Assembly (NCBI GenBank): GCA_034440635.1
Contig: JAOTON010000772.1
Span: 31,001 to 95,000, forward strand
Source: Lepas anatifera
Taxonomy: Eukaryota; Arthropoda; Thecostraca; Lepadidae
Reading direction: 5' to 3'
Length of the DNA: 64,000 nt
A model generated the notes under the pieces. It did not search any database, had not been told where the DNA came from, and was given only the letters and a program-made list of their open reading frames with translations. Position 1 is the first letter of the stretch. Every line of letters starts with the position of its first letter. The position numbers were made by a program, and so were the translations under genes. Below, piece after piece: positions 1 to 12,463 of the stretch.

Positions 1-705
1 TGGGCCATCTAGCTACAAACATTCCTGGGGTCAGGGGACCTTCTGGTATTTCAGGAGCAGGGGGCCCCTCAGGAAGAAGACTCTAGTGGAATTCGACCCC
101 AGTGGCAGTGGGCCCAGAAGCAGAGGCCCCTATTGGCAGTCAGAGTCAGCGAGTACGGGCCTTCAAAGCCAGAGGGCCCCCTAGTCAGTCCCAGACGTGG
201 GCACCACGCAAGCAGGAGCCCTACACGAAAAGGGGCCCAACAGCAGGGGTTCACGAGATGGGAGCCCCAGGAACAGGCATCCTCCTGAAGTAGGGGCCCC
301 TTGTGTAAGTCTTCGGGGGCAGGGGGCCCAGGAGGTAGATATGTACACGGACAAGGGTCATCTAGTTACAGTTGCCCCTTCGGAGGCCCTCTAGTGGTAG
401 TCGGTTTCAGAAACAGGGGCCCCCAGGGAAAGAAGCCCCTAACGGAAGTCCGCCCATAGGGCAGTGGGCCCCCAGAAGTATGGTCCCATTGATAGGGGGA
501 TAATTGCTCATAATGACAATCAGAATCAGCGAGCAGGGGCCTTCAGAGCCAAAGGGCCCCTTTTGGCAGTTAATATCACTGGCTGGGGGTCCAGGGGTAG
601 GGGTCTTTGTGGAAATGAACTCCAAGAACAAGGGTCCCTAACGGCAGTCAGTTCCAGGGTCAGGAGCCCCAGATCAGGGCTAAAGGTCAGGGGCCCTGCT
701 GCAGT
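1..705. repeat. Degenerate satellite of GGGGCCC-containing units
   Basis: Irregular units of roughly 40-50 bp, each with caggggcccc or a close variant followed by cagtcag-like sequence. Divergence is too high for a clean period. Similar units recur at 1126-1250. Lack of stops makes several spurious open frames on both strands. Confidence 0.6.
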
Positions 706-1125
706 CGGCCACATGAAAATGATTTCGTTTTCATTCATTTTTGAAAATGATCCCATTCATTGCATCAATTCCATAATTTTTTTAATGATTTTTGAAAATG
801 ATTTAGCGACTTACAAAAACCATTTTATAAGATATGTGGCATAGTTGTAAGACTTGTTCGCCGTGATCGTTCGTCTTTTGAGGCCTTTTATGTATTTTAT
901 GTCTTCTTTTACTTTTATGGTTCGCCATTTTAGCCGCGATCTTTTATAGGTCTATTGCTTAAATTTTAGTTTTGAATTGTTTTCATTTTTATTTTTACCT
1001 ATTACTTTTTAGTATGTACACTGTCTGATGTGTTCCCCTGTTAATAGGCTTTTAATGCTTGGGCTTCGCCTGTATGTGGATTTACCTATGTGCGATGCCG
1101 CTGAATGAAAAAATAAAGCAAACAA
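706..1125. other. AT-rich stretch, nothing recognised
   Basis: Sequence between two blocks of the GGGGCCC satellite, T-rich and without a credible frame. Confidence 0.5.
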
Positions 1126-1250
1126 ATATGGAGCAGGAGCCCCTAATGGCAGTTCGTTTCTGTGGTAGGGATCCCAAGGGAAAGAGGCCCGGGTGGTAGT
1201 CGGCCTCCTTAAGCAGGATCTCTGAAGCAGGGCCTCCTGAAGCAGGGGAG
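1126..1250. repeat. Second block of the GGGGCCC satellite
   Basis: Shows gagcaggagcccctaatgg, then further cagg-gcc units like those at 1-705. The sequence from 1251 to 1555 has no recognisable feature. Confidence 0.5.
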
Positions 1251-1555
1251 GAGTAATCCGATAATATACTGATATTGATACCTGAATCCCCGCCATACCA
1301 CGACATTTTGTGCGCACAAACTAGGGACCGCCTTTAGTTCCCAGCCCCCGCCCTTGGTCCTCAGCCCTCCGGATTTTCATCGACTGGGGACCAGTGCCCC
1401 CTTCATGCAAACTATAAGACTTGCCTTTATTAGGGGCTGGCTTTTACTGGAGATAAAAAACGTACGTTACACCATTTTATATAAATCAGGGGGTTACAGA
1501 GGGTCTTATCCGTCTCTCGCCTGTCCGGACCTCGTCCTCGTGTGCCTGCTCTTTG

Positions 1556-2960
1556 TTAACTCTTGCCCTACCGGGAAGAGGGCATTGATAACCCCCTAAG
1601 GTTTTTCAGAATAAAAGAAAAACGACGAGGTGCAGCACCATGTTTGGGGAGTCTACCTCTCGCCCCATCATTTTCCCACCCTCCCTAAAATTTTTACTCC
1701 GGGCCGCACTAGGTCAGGTCACCAGGGAGGTTGACCAAAGCCACCTCACTTCAACTTTTGAGCTCTGCCATAGCTACATTTCTTAGCTGATTAATTTGAA
1801 ACCTTCTACACTTGATGATCTTTCCAAGGTTTAAAAACTGTATATCGGGGATTTTTCGATTTGGTGACCTGAGTTCAGGTTACGACGTGACTTCTATAGG
1901 AAATGTGTGGGGAAAAGCTTGCTTATGATCTATAAGTCGCAAAAATGATTTCAAATGCTTGGACGTCTCAGAAAAGCATTCTTGACCACCCTTTCACAGA
2001 TTCCAGGGGCGATATTTGCCGTTTGACCTATCTGAGTTCATCACAGGTCACCAGTTTCACTTATCTGATCACATGCTCTAGGTCAGGTCAAATCATGTAG
2101 AGGAGCTTTTTCAGGTAATACGTTCCAACCTCAAAAACCAAACCACAAGTTTGAAGCGATGCCAAAGGAATATGTACCAGTTGATTAGTTCCAAACTTGC
2201 ATGAAATTATGAGGTGACTGTGTTCTATACATCCATTATCTCAGTATTTCATGTTGTGGTCCTAAGCCCGGGTTGATGTTTTAACCCAACCATAGGGAAC
2301 TAGAAAATGCTCCTTTTCAGTAAAACCCGGATGGATAAACTTGGAATTACTCATTTAGGTCAGCTGAGCGGGCTGTGGTTCTCTTTCAGCTTTGCACTAA
2401 ATTGGGATAAAACTGTTATGTGTACACCATTCTGCTTGTTTTGTCGCTGGGAGTTGACTGATGTACGATATGACAATACCAGGTCAACGTGTGACTATGA
2501 CCTGCGCTTTGGTCCCGCCGTTTTCACCGTTTGACCTAGTATTTTCATACCATAAAGAATTTTCTACGCCAGGCTGAGAGGACATTAGTGATGCCTACAC
2601 ATGCGCTCTAACGCCGCTCAGTAGAAGTATTTAGGGAAAGCTAAAGTTCCCTGCAGTAACTCTATGGAACCCTTTTTGAACTCTGGTGACCTCAATGTTG
2701 ACCTGGCCCCGAAAATATGCCCATAGTTTTTATTTGTCTCGTTAAGAGCTGCGAAACTTCGCCCGTAATTTTGTTTTAGCTCTTCCAAGAAATGAGATAT
2801 ACAGGAGGAGTAAATACGGCCCCGGCATAGGGTCCGGCCACGCCGGTCACAAAATCTGCAAAACTTTGTACTTTTTAATTGCCCAGTGTCAGGGAAAAAT
2901 ATTCTCCACATTGGCAGGACACCATGATATGGTAGCGCTGTATGCCACTTCAAACCTTAT
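1556..2960 (+). mobile_element. Diverged TTAA-type element, mosaic of families A and D
   Basis: Begins TTAACTCTTGCCCTACCGGG, a decayed family-A end, and follows family A through the cccctaaggtttttc, attttcccacc and ggtcaccag blocks to about 2,040. From about 2,090 to 2,830 it follows family D instead (cacaagtttgaagcg, ggatggataaacttgg, gacctcaatgttgacctg). The right end is not clear and has no TTAA. No coding capacity. Confidence 0.6.
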
Positions 2961-4625
2961 TCATTTGCACAACAAATGAATACTAGTAGAATTGAAGCTC
3001 TTTTAACCGAAAAAACTCATTAACTAAGATAAAACCATTTTTAACTAAAATTATTACTAGAATCCAAAATAACACCAATAAATATTTTCTGTTTGAACAT
3101 AGTTATCCTTTTAAACTGGCCATTGAAGCCAGTTATAGGAATATACCGTCATTGCCACGGTCATGGCTAGCACACGGGTTTTAAGTAGGTGGCGGTCCGT
3201 TTGTCTTGTCCTCAGCACAGGGCGTGAGCACTACATCATGTTGCGATGGTAGCGTACAGTGAACTCATCTGATGTGACCTCTCGGGGAGAACAGGGTCGA
3301 CACTGGATGCATTTTGACCTTTTTACTCTAAAGGGTAAATTCTGGGACAAATGAAATATCAATTAAGTGGCTTCCCGGTATACTCTATCGCAAGACTTGC
3401 TCAGTTCACATTTCATTAATAAGGTGTATTATCTCCTTTTTAACTCACAATGAAAGAAAGAAAGAAAACCGGCTGAGCATGAAAGCGTAGCTCATACAAG
3501 CTTCCCTCCTGAACAGGAGCTTTAGCTACCCCAAATTATTTCTGGAAAATGATTGGGTGCAGCATAAACAGTTGGCTGGAAGGGCCGGAAAAGCCCCAGC
3601 GGGTCAGGTTAGTAATACGGTGCAGCGCGCCTAATTTCCCTTGGGAATCACCTCCGCAAATTGTTTTAATTCTCAACGACCTCCATGCGACTCATCGAAC
3701 AAGGACTCTTAATCAAAATCCCTCTTTTGCTTCTCCAGTTCTGACAGTTTCTCCCTCAACAAACTGAGTAGGACAGCCTCTTCAGCAGAACAAGACGTGG
3801 TGCAGCGCTGGAGATTCTGCATTTCTGACGAAAATGGTCAACACCGAAGTAATTACAACTTGAACATGACACACAACACTTACGTGGACGCCAAAAGAAT
3901 AGAAAAAACGGCCCATTGGCAGCCGGGAACTAAACATCAGGTTCATAGATATACAGGTAGTTTTTCTGTTCTCTGAATTGGACAAGCACCTAGGAGCGTC
4001 TTGTAAGCGAGTGCGTTAATTTCACTTCGAAATATTATTGCCAAAATAGCGTTGTCCTTTCCCAGAAAACTTGCTGTGAGATTTTGTGTTTCTCCATCAA
4101 ACTGAATGCTTCATAAAAAGTAGTCCATCTGAGCTTTCACTCCTGCACACATCAACACGATTTCTTCATAGACTTTCTCAAGTTTGTGCTCCAAACGTGT
4201 ACAAGTTCACTAAAATAACAATTGTGGGTTTCTCCTTGGTACAGATATAGAAATACAAAGACCATATAAACTTGTAACTCTGCGCATTTGAGCGTTTTCT
4301 TGGAACAACACCCATTTGGTCGATCATGACCAGCTGCAAGACGAAGTAAACCGCATAAAGTTCGCCTTCATTCACATGTTCTGCAAAACAACTGGAGAAG
4401 TATAGGTGAAAACAGTATCTCCGTGAAAACAGTAGCTAGACCTAGTCAAGTGCTGTCAACATTGCGTAGCCTTCCCGCTTCATACAAACCGGACTCTTTT
4501 TAAATGCACAGAAGATTAAGATCAACTAAGAATTAATATTTTCCATCGCGCTCGGGTGATTTTTCTACAATGCGCCTCGAGTCCCTCGGGTTTTCTGACC
4601 CGTTTCCACTCGGTTGACCGCTGCA
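2961..4625. other. 3' flank of rdgC, nothing further recognised
   Basis: Should contain the 3' untranslated region of rdgC on the minus strand directly below 4,626. The only candidate signal noted is ATTAAA (minus strand) at 3665-3670, about 960 bases after the stop. No repeat family or other gene recognised. Confidence 0.4.
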
Positions 4626-4855
4626 TTATACCACATCCTCGCCACTCTCCTGCACATCATGTCCATCATCGCACGCCGGTGTGTCCATGTTGACCAGCCT
4701 GAACGTCTCCAGGAACTCATTGAAGTCCACGTAGCCGTCTTTGTTGATATCCATGCTGCGGGCCATGTCCACCATCTCGTCATACGGGATCGCCTCCTTC
4801 AGGTAGTTCTGCAGCAGCGCGCAGGCGTCGGCGAACTCATCCAGCGAGAGGAACC
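4626..4855 (-). CDS. rdgC: rdgC terminal exon, EF-hands 2 and 3 and stop
   Basis: Completes EF-hand 2 (loop DKDHSG|FLSLDE, all calcium-ligand positions canonical) and encodes EF-hand 3 (loop DINKDGYVDFNE, also canonical), followed by FLETFRLVNMD and a short acidic tail ending GEDVV and TAA at 4626-4628. It gives visible residues 549-623. The acceptor tgcctctgacag enters in the phase that matches the 7.2-kb exon. The tail is unlike fly rdgC, which is longer. No strong polyadenylation signal is obvious close downstream. Confidence 0.96.
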
Positions 4856-5914
4856 CTGTCAGAGGCAGAACCCAGTCGGGTAACACCGCCAGGCTTCACT
4901 GACAACCACAAATCAGCAATACCCAACGGCGTCGCCACGGAATTTCTACTGGTGGGAAGGGGGACTCCATACTGGCGATGACCGCGGGGGATATACTGAC
5001 TGCCTTTACAAACACCGCCAAATCACTTAACGAACTATATAGTTTGGAACACTCACGCAGGTTCACGAAGGTAAGATGAAAACGATCTCAGGTCTAGTCT
5101 TATCCTCCTGAGACCCCACGTATAGGTATCTATACGCAGGTTTGAATGGCTCTACCACCTCTTACCAATGTAGCAGCCTTTTAAAGCTATCATGTATAGA
5201 CAGCTTGACATATTAGCTTTCTTCTCGTGTCAAAATCATAAACTAGACCCAAGGACAAGTGAGCCCAAGTTTTCTTTGTTTGATGATGGACGCAGGCGCC
5301 GGACGGTTTCGCGGCTGCTCCGAGGAAGGTAGGTAGTTCAAAAAATGTTACTGACAGAACTTAGTTTTGATAAGCGTATGAACAGAAAGGTTAAATTATT
5401 GGAAATTTGTTAGTTTTCGTCCGGTGATTTTAGCATTTTTGGTTGCCAAACAATCTCCTTCGAAGATGGTATATGTAGGATTTTATAAGCCCAATAAATT
5501 ATATTTATAAATTTTGGAATTTAAATTTTTGTTCATTATTGAGTTCCTTGGGTCCAAAACACCAAAAATAAAAAGGTTTGTACTTGCATCAAATACTTTG
5601 GGCTCGGGTCTCAAGAGGTTATAGTTTTCGGCGCGGGGGGGGCGTCCACCAATGATTTGCGGGTTGGGGATACATCTTCTGTTACCCGCTTCTCGAAACA
5701 CATGGCAATTTCACACACATTGCGGTAGTGGATACATTTTGAATTACTGAACCATGTTCAGATTTGTCACAGGTCTAACTTGTCTTAACGAGATGATTAT
5801 ATTTTTATCTAACGTTTGATTAGGCATCTAAAATCCAGTTCCCATGACCGAGGACCACCCGGGAAGTGTTTTTTTTTCAGTGCAGCTACAATATTTCGGA
5901 GATATAAAGTATTA
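4856..5914. other. rdgC intron sequence, nothing recognised
   Basis: Start of the 2.4-kb intron between the EF-hand exons. No repeat family or credible frame seen. Confidence 0.5.
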
Positions 5915-6080
5915 CAGTGGCGCATACAATGGGGGAGGTAGAGGGACCCAAGCCCCCACCCTCAAAATCTCAGATTGTCTGAAGTAGCTGCATAGCCGGA
6001 GGCTGCTCCAGGGCAATGGCGAGGAAGGCTCCACCCCATAGCCTCCCTTCCCTCCAAATGAACTCCTAGATCCAAAACTG
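5915..6080. mobile_element. hAT-type MITE, family F
   Basis: Starts CAGTGGCGCATAC and ends ...GATCCAAAACTG. It is flanked by aagtatta (5907-5914) and cagtatta (6081-6088), an 8-bp target duplication with one mismatch. The body shares ggaggctgctcc..gcaatggcgagg with the copies at 7,869, 17,517 and 27,028. Confidence 0.75.
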
Positions 6081-6088
6081 CAGTATTA

Positions 6089-6677
6089 CCTTCCCCAAGA
6101 GAACTGCTAATACATGCTATAGCTATTACGTATTCGCATGGGCTTGCAGTGCTCATTGTTTACCCAAATACTTGACTTATTTACTTGACTTTCTTGACTT
6201 GACTTTCATTTGACTGTCGTTCTGTCCCCCTTTTGACCTGGGCTCATAATGCCATTGATATGGAAGACCGATGTTGAAATAAATAAAAAATAAATAAATA
6301 AATAAGGTTGTTTGGTGGCAAAAAACAGTGCGCAACGTTATCGTGCCCTGGCTAGCTGTTCATTTATCGTCACTCCATCTCTCTTCCTAATTTCAGGTAC
6401 AGGTAACCTCACCCCTAGTGAAGAGTCTGAGACAAACATTTTTAGAGTTTAGCTATTTGTTTGAAAACAGCCTGCTTCTGCATTATTGGCCAAATGATTT
6501 GAGAATGGACTGTATCACGAATGCATTAAGGGCTACCATTCGGGTCTTCCGGTATTTTGTGTATCGACAGCATAAGCTCATGTCAGTTCAATGGACTTCA
6601 CATAGCAATTCTTGAGGGAAATAAACAATTTGATCTTTTTGCAAATAGGTTTCAGAACAATCTGAATTATTCAATTT
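6089..6677. other. rdgC intron sequence with a short (AAAT)n tract
   Basis: Contains an AAAT-type microsatellite at about 6282-6306; otherwise nothing recognised. Confidence 0.45.
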
Positions 6678-6868
6678 CAGGGGACAGTGTAGTGGTTAGT
6701 GCAGCGGGCTTCCACGCAGTCGGCACGGCTTCAAGGCCCGGCGGCTTCCCTGAGCAGGGAGCAAGATGGCTCCCGAGAAACCCTTCCAACACGCCGAAAG
6801 AGTTGGCGACGTCATCTGACCCTGGTAGTTGGTTCATCGATAACCGCCCAAAATTATTATTATTATTG
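6678..6868 (+). mobile_element. tRNA-derived SINE
   Basis: Shows a box-A-like agtgtagtggttagtg (from 6686) and a box-B-like ggcttcaaggc (6728-6738) at tRNA spacing. An unrelated body follows and it ends in an (ATT)n tail at about 6853-6868. This is the classic layout of a pol III SINE. Confidence 0.7.
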
Positions 6869-7247
6869 AATTTCCTAGGTTATCTGATCTTTTCTGGGGA
6901 TTAAAATGAAAGGTTTGGCCTGCGATTCTAACCATAGGTCATTGGGGGTCACTTAAGCCTAATGTTTTAGTTAATAAATTCTGAAAAAAATAGAACAATA
7001 GCCATATTGGCTTAAGCGGAGACCCTGATCGGACGTAGGTCAGGAAGCTTTTTATGCAGTCCAGAATGCTAATACCAACAACATTACATAATTTATAATA
7101 TAGCATGACTGCCATTCTAGGACACTTAAAACCACCTAACGCTTCCATATACGTCCAAAACAACTGGTGGGAGTGAGCTTTACCACTTAATCGGCAAAAT
7201 CGCTACTGCGGAACTAATGCACGCCCACCCCTGACTGTAGTACTCAC
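6869..7247. other. rdgC intron sequence, nothing recognised
   Basis: Runs from the SINE tail up to the donor side of the 7.2-kb exon. No feature seen. Confidence 0.4.
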
Positions 7248-7332
7248 CGGAGTGGTCCTTATCGAGAAGGCGGAATATTGTCTCCAGGCGGTCGCGGTTG
7301 CGGTAGAGAGCTTCCACCACGCTGGTACTTTC
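7248..7332 (-). CDS. rdgC: rdgC exon, first half of EF-hand 2
   Basis: Encodes visible residues 520-547: ESTSVVEALYRNRDRLETIF, then RLLDKDHS, plus one base of Gly. PPEF2 reads LLETLYRNRSNLETIFRIIDSDHSG here. I chose the acceptor ggtcttttccag because it has the best pyrimidine tract and gives almost the family spacing; an upstream AG (start 7371) would add 13 residues, KSASDIIGTGLFQ, in frame. The donor is G|GTGAGT. The intron splits the calcium loop inside its Gly-6 codon. Confidence 0.93.
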
Positions 7333-7868
7333 CTGGAAAAGACCGGTTCCGATAATGTCAGATGCCGACTTCTGCGTAGTATATGGCATGCCATTCATCA
7401 CGGTCGAGTGTCACACAGCTGGGGAGTCCGGCGATAAAGGCACCAGTACACAGACCCAGATTCTTCTACCCGCTACACAAAACGCCCCCACAACCTGTCA
7501 TTTCTGCCATCATTTACCAATGTTAGACCACATTTCAACTCTTTCAGAAGGGTTAGGTCGTTGAAATAAGTACCAAGACATCCTCGTTGTTTTTTCTCGT
7601 TTTGTTTTCGGTATAAAAACTGTTCTTGCTGTTTGATATGTCAGGTGTTTCAGCGGAATGACAAAGCATTGGCAAGCCAGGCATAAGCATACCACAATGC
7701 ACGCAGCCTCACTTTACACTCAACTTGAAATTTCTCTATAGAATAGTGTATGAGTTCTTTTGAGAGCAATGCTAGTGAGTTACGGAGCCGCCACAAGGTG
7801 ACATAGGCTTAAAAAAGATTGGAGGTGCTCAAATTAAGACAAAAGCATCATATCAAAAGGTTATTTAA
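7333..7868. other. rdgC intron sequence, nothing recognised
   Basis: Upstream intron of the 7.2-kb exon. It includes that exon's pyrimidine tract and an alternative in-frame acceptor (start 7371). Confidence 0.4.
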
Positions 7869-7960
7869 CAGTGGCGGATTCAAGACTCATTTCAGTAGTA
7901 AGAGGGGCTAAGGGGCTCGAGCCTTCCCCGCCATTGCCTCGGAACAGCCCCCGGCTATAC
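7869..7960 (+). mobile_element. hAT MITE family F, partial copy
   Basis: Begins CAGTGGCGGATTCAAGAC and continues through gccattgcctcggaacagcc, as in the intact copy at 17,517. The right inverted end was not found. Confidence 0.55.
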
Positions 7961-8231
7961 AACTGCTACAGACAATTCTCGCGTACCCTGAGAAAATTCC
8001 TCAGCGTACAATAACAAAGCAGCCGTCGGTTGTGTATATTACTCGTCTTTACTGGCGGCGCTTTCCCTGGGGCGGCCACTTTCGCAGTGTTTACGGGCGG
8101 CTGGGCTCCACTCCGCGCCGGGGAGCCGTTTTGTGACTGCCCCGGTCGAACGGAAGTTGTTTCCAGACACGTCGCCGGGGGCGTTACTACCGAATAAACC
8201 CGTGGCATACCGATGCCAAGCTGTAACCACA

Positions 8232-8850
8232 TCGCGGGAGCGCTGGAGGAGCATCGCGGGAGAGACCGAGGAACATTGTGGGGGCGCCAGAAAAACATTG
8301 TGAGGAAGTCGGGTGAACATTGTGGGGGCGCCAGAGAAACATCGCGAGGGAGTTGGAGAAACATTATGGAGGAGGTGGAGAAACATCACGAGGGAGACGG
8401 AGGAATATTGTGAGGGAGGTGGAGAAACATCGGAGGGAGACGGAGAAATATTGTGGGGGAGGTGGAGAAATATCGTGAAGGAGACGGAGGAATATTGTGG
8501 GGAGGTGGAGAAACATCACGGGGAGACGGAGGAATATTGTGGGAGGTGGAGAAATATCGTGAGGGAGACGGAGGAATATTGTGGGGGAGGTGGAGAAATA
8601 TCGTGAGGGAAACGGAGGAATATTGTGGGGGAGGTGGAGAAACATCACGAGGGAGACGGAGGAATATTGTGGGGAGGTGGAGAAATATCGTGAGGGAGAC
8701 GGAGGAATATTGTGGGGGAGGTGGAGAAATATCGTGAGGGAGACGGAGGAATATTGTGAGGGAGGTAGAGAAACATCGTGAGGGAGACGGAATAATATTG
8801 TAAGGGAGGCGGAGAAACATCGCACGGGAGACCGAGAAACATCACGGACC
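8232..8850. repeat. Minisatellite, ~43-bp unit made of two ~21-bp halves
   Basis: Tandem units alternate gacggaggaatattgtg and aggtggagaaatatcgtg with small indels. The first and last units are diverged (gcgggagagaccgagg) and the centre is nearly uniform. It leaves long stop-free frames on both strands that are not genes. Confidence 0.92.
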
Positions 8851-9344
8851 GGAAACGAAGTGGCATGAGGGGGGAGGAGGAAGAAAGGAGACCGATCAAC
8901 GAGGATGAGAACCAAAAAGGGCTGATAACCAGCGATAATTTTGTTTTAAAAACTATTAACACCTCCTTATCTTTTCTTCGACCGTAGTGGCCTGCGCAGT
9001 ATATACTTTAACTTCAGCTCATGTTGATACACATTTCGCAGTTATGTGCCGAGGAGCATTGATTGTATTGGATTGTATGTTGATAAGTGGTTTACTGGCC
9101 TGCCCCCTTGGATCCTGGATGCAAAATGAAGCTAATACTCTGAGATTACGAAATCGGGCAAAGCCATTCATTAGAATCCTCCTAACACAATGTATAAAAA
9201 TGTATATTATTGGTCATAGTGTGAGCAAGACCTTAAATTCAGTTTCCTACAAATGCCTTTTAGACTGGTTATTAAAGACTGGGTGACGTGACAATGATAA
9301 TCTGGCTGCCTCTAGCCCACGGATTATACCCACAATGCGACAAA
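8851..9344. other. rdgC intron sequence, nothing recognised
   Basis: Lies between the minisatellite and a family-A element. The 99-codon plus-strand frame here (8987-9286) has no recognisable content. Confidence 0.4.
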
Positions 9345-10289
9345 CCTAGCCTGCCCCACCGGGGGCCATCGATGGCCCCTAAGGTTTTTCCGGGATAGCA
9401 GAAAACGACGGGACGCAGCACCGCGGTTGAGGGCTCTACCTCTCACGCATCATTTTCCCATCATCCCTGAAATTTTTACCCCGGGTCACCAGGTCAGGTC
9501 ACCAGACGAGGTCAACCAAGGTCACCTCACTTCACCTTTAGAGCTCTTAGAGCTACATTTAAGTCGATCGATTTGAACTTCCCACTTCATAACCCATCCA
9601 GGGTCTACAAGGTGTATATCCGGGATTTTTCGATTTCGTGCCCTGAGGTCGGTCACAGGCGACCTCTCCATTGGAAAGCATGGGAAAAGTTGTTTCATGA
9701 TATAAAGCCACAAAATGATTGCAAATACTCAGACTGCTCAGAACAACGTTTTGGCACCCTTTCACGGATCCCAGGGTCATATTTGCCTTTGACTTTTCCA
9801 AGGTCATCCAGGTCACCGAGGTCAAAACAGTATTTTGACAATAACTTTTGACCTAATTGAGCTGAGCGGTGAAACAAACACCAACGTGTTTGTCTTGTCA
9901 CTGGCTTTCATTTGTATACGGCGGTACTTTCTGACCTTTCGTGACCTCAGGTCATATTAGGTCACGAGGTGACCTCTGGAGGTCAAACCACTGGCGGGAG
10001 GTCTTTCTTCCAATAGCGAAAAGTACTGGTAATTTGCTATAATGTACTTTACCAGGCTTCAATAGCTCTAATGACATAAGAGTTATGCCCAGTTTGCTTA
10101 ATCATTGCATATTTGAGTGAAAATAGCCGATCTTGACCTATTTGACCTCTGAGGTCAAACCATTGACCTGAGCACTAAAACATGGAAGTATTTCTTACTG
10201 AATTCATGCGAACTTTCTTTGCACTTTGCAGATTTGCGCTAACGCCCATATTTTCGAGTTAGAGGGGGCCATCGATGGCCCCGTGTCGC
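9345..10289 (+). mobile_element. TTAA-type element, family A (old copy)
   Basis: Shares the whole family-A body: the palindrome GGGGGCCATCGATGGCCCC, the cgacgggacgcagcaccgcgg block, dense GGTCA motifs, and a second atcgatggcccc near the right end. The terminal TTAA has decayed at both sides, so this copy is older than those at 40-48 kb. Confidence 0.8.
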
Positions 10290-10586
10290 TAGACAAGTAT
10301 TTTTGTGACCAACATTCTATATTTTAGCAGGTCACTATTTTTTATAGGAAATACTTCGCTGAATTGTCTTAGTTGGCAATTATAAACCTGTAATATGCCG
10401 ACTGCAGCTAAAAATCTAACACTACCAGCTACACGTAAACTAATTCGACGCATAACGTTGGGCCAGACACAGGCTGGGCAAAAGAGCTTATCAATAATTA
10501 ATGGGATTAAGTATACACTCAAAACCGGTGGAGAGCCAGTGCAGTTCTTGAATTTAACTCGAACCATATTGATAATCGAACAGCAA
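10290..10586. other. rdgC intron sequence, nothing recognised
   Basis: Lies between a family-A and a family-C copy. The short plus-strand frame (10395-10619) has no known motif. Confidence 0.35.
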
Positions 10587-11545
10587 AGTTTAAACCACGC
10601 CACGGTGAGGGGTGTTTGAACACCCCCTCAGTTTTTTTCCGGCGGGACGAATCATTTTCGCGATTTACCCAACAATTTTAAGGCTGAGTCATCTCAGGTC
10701 AGGTCACCAGTGCGAGTCAAGTGACCTCACCTCCAAAATTGTTCAAGGTGACATAGTAAAAAAGGGTGAATTTATCGAATTGAAACTAGTAACGCATGTT
10801 GGGCTCACCGAGTACTACAGAATACATTCCAGGATTTTTTTCATATCGATGAGCTAGGGTCAGGTATGGATCATGACCTTCCCATTCGAGATGCATGGGT
10901 AAAACAAAAATGGCCGACAATTGCTATATTTCTGTAGATACCGCTTGGCATACCTTGGTATTCTTCACATCAACCCGTAAATACATTATATCCTAGGCCA
11001 CTTTTAAGATTAATGTTGCAGGTTTGGACCCGTGACTTCTGAGAGGTCATCTAAGGCTACCTTACACAGGTTTTCAGACTTGGGTCAATAAGTTCGCAGG
11101 AAATGATGATAAAGCTTTTATTTTGATACCATTACGTTTGCATTGTTATTGAAAATCAATTGATATGTATATTGACTATGCTAGGTTAGCTGGAGACCTT
11201 AACCTGGCCTTAGGTCAGGTCATTCTTATGTTTTGACCAAGTATATTCATATTCCACGTCAAATGAGAATTCCACGTCAAATGAAAACTCATTTTCCACT
11301 AGAAAATGAGTTCAACTCAACTCTGCACACGCTGAAACCCAGAAAATCTTCTCCAACATGCCACCTTTTTTACTTGTCCGGACCTCAATATTGACCTAAG
11401 CCAAAAAGTAAACAATGTAGTTTCTTCATGAATTTTTATGGTATATCCACCAGCATTCGCCTTCTTTTTACGATATCCTGCATAGGAACCGAGTTCGAGG
11501 GGGAGGGGGGTTGAAACCCCACCAGTGCGAAGGTGGCTCGGAGGC
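10587..11545 (+). mobile_element. TTAA-type element, family C (uninterrupted copy)
   Basis: Begins ttaaaccacgccacggtgag, then the hairpin ggggtgtttgaacacccc. It parallels the family-C copy at 29.66 kb block by block. It shows the empty version (ataccattacgtttgcattg) of the site where family D sits in that copy. The right part ends near gaggggggttgaaacccc. Confidence 0.7.
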
Positions 11546-12338
11546 CTATAGCCATGAGAGATGGATTGATTTGAGGGTTTCATAATTCAGCTTATTAAAA
11601 ATTAGTGAATATCCAACTGCAATAACTGAGTGAAGTGTTGTTTATAAAAAGATAGTGACGGGTCAAAATATGGAAAGTCTGTAAAAAATGCTGCTGTAAT
11701 TTTGCCGCATTGTGGACAGAATCCGTGGTTTCTTTGCTCCATGGTTTGGAGGTAGCCACAGTATTATTGTCCCGACATCCGGTTAAGATTCATTCTAAAA
11801 GGCATTTGTATCAAACTCAGTTCGAGGCCCTGCTCACACTATGACCAACAATTTATGTTTTCACCTATCTAACACGAAGATTTGGTATTTGCAGGCGGTG
11901 TCCGAACATATAATCCCAGGGTATTAGCTCCATTTTACATCCAGGGTTCGAGGAGGTGAGTCATTAAACACCTTATCAACTGACAGCTCATTCTATTGCA
12001 ATAAGCCTTCGACAAACCATAAGGGCTCGCCAAATTAACAAAGCCCATGTCACGCACTCTACGGAAAGCAGCTTGTGCGACTTCTCCAAGTATTGCATGA
12101 ACTGTATTTCTGTCCCACTGAGCCAGAGGTATCGGATTAAACAGCTATGATCCCACAGCGAGACTGGTTTCGCGTGACGTTGGGCTTTACCACATCTCGC
12201 TCCACTGATCGGCTGCCCTTGAACCGCGCAACTGATGGCAGCGAATATTCCTGGCCGGACTGGCCCTGCTTTTATTAGATTGAAATACACCAAGCCTGGA
12301 CTTCAGGTTTTGTTCAGCCGTCGTAACAACTCTGGGTT
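11546..12338. other. rdgC intron sequence, nothing recognised
   Basis: No repeat family or credible frame seen. Confidence 0.4.
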
Positions 12339-12463
12339 TTAACACGCGTATTGATGGGGGTCTGAGCCACCTTCACTTTGACAGGGGGCGGGTAAACGCC
12401 CCCCCTAAGATCTCGAGAACCACGGTGGGTAGCGATAAACAGTAAACGGTGTCGGGTAGCCAG
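12339..12463 (+). mobile_element. Family B end fragment
   Basis: TTAACACGCGTATTGATGGG, then tctgagccaccttcactttg, gggcgggtaaacgcccccc and taaacggtgtcgggtagcc: the first ~125 bp of family B. It stops abruptly at the start of the GAGCTG satellite. Confidence 0.8.

Noticed and set aside
7333..7371. Longer version of the EF-hand-2 exon starting KSASDIIG
   Set aside because: In frame, but the shorter start has the better pyrimidine tract and fits PPEF2 spacing; kept only as an alternative.
8364..8915. 183- and 144-codon minus-strand frames rich in FLRLP
   Set aside because: Shadows of the 43-bp minisatellite; all frames are low-complexity repeats.
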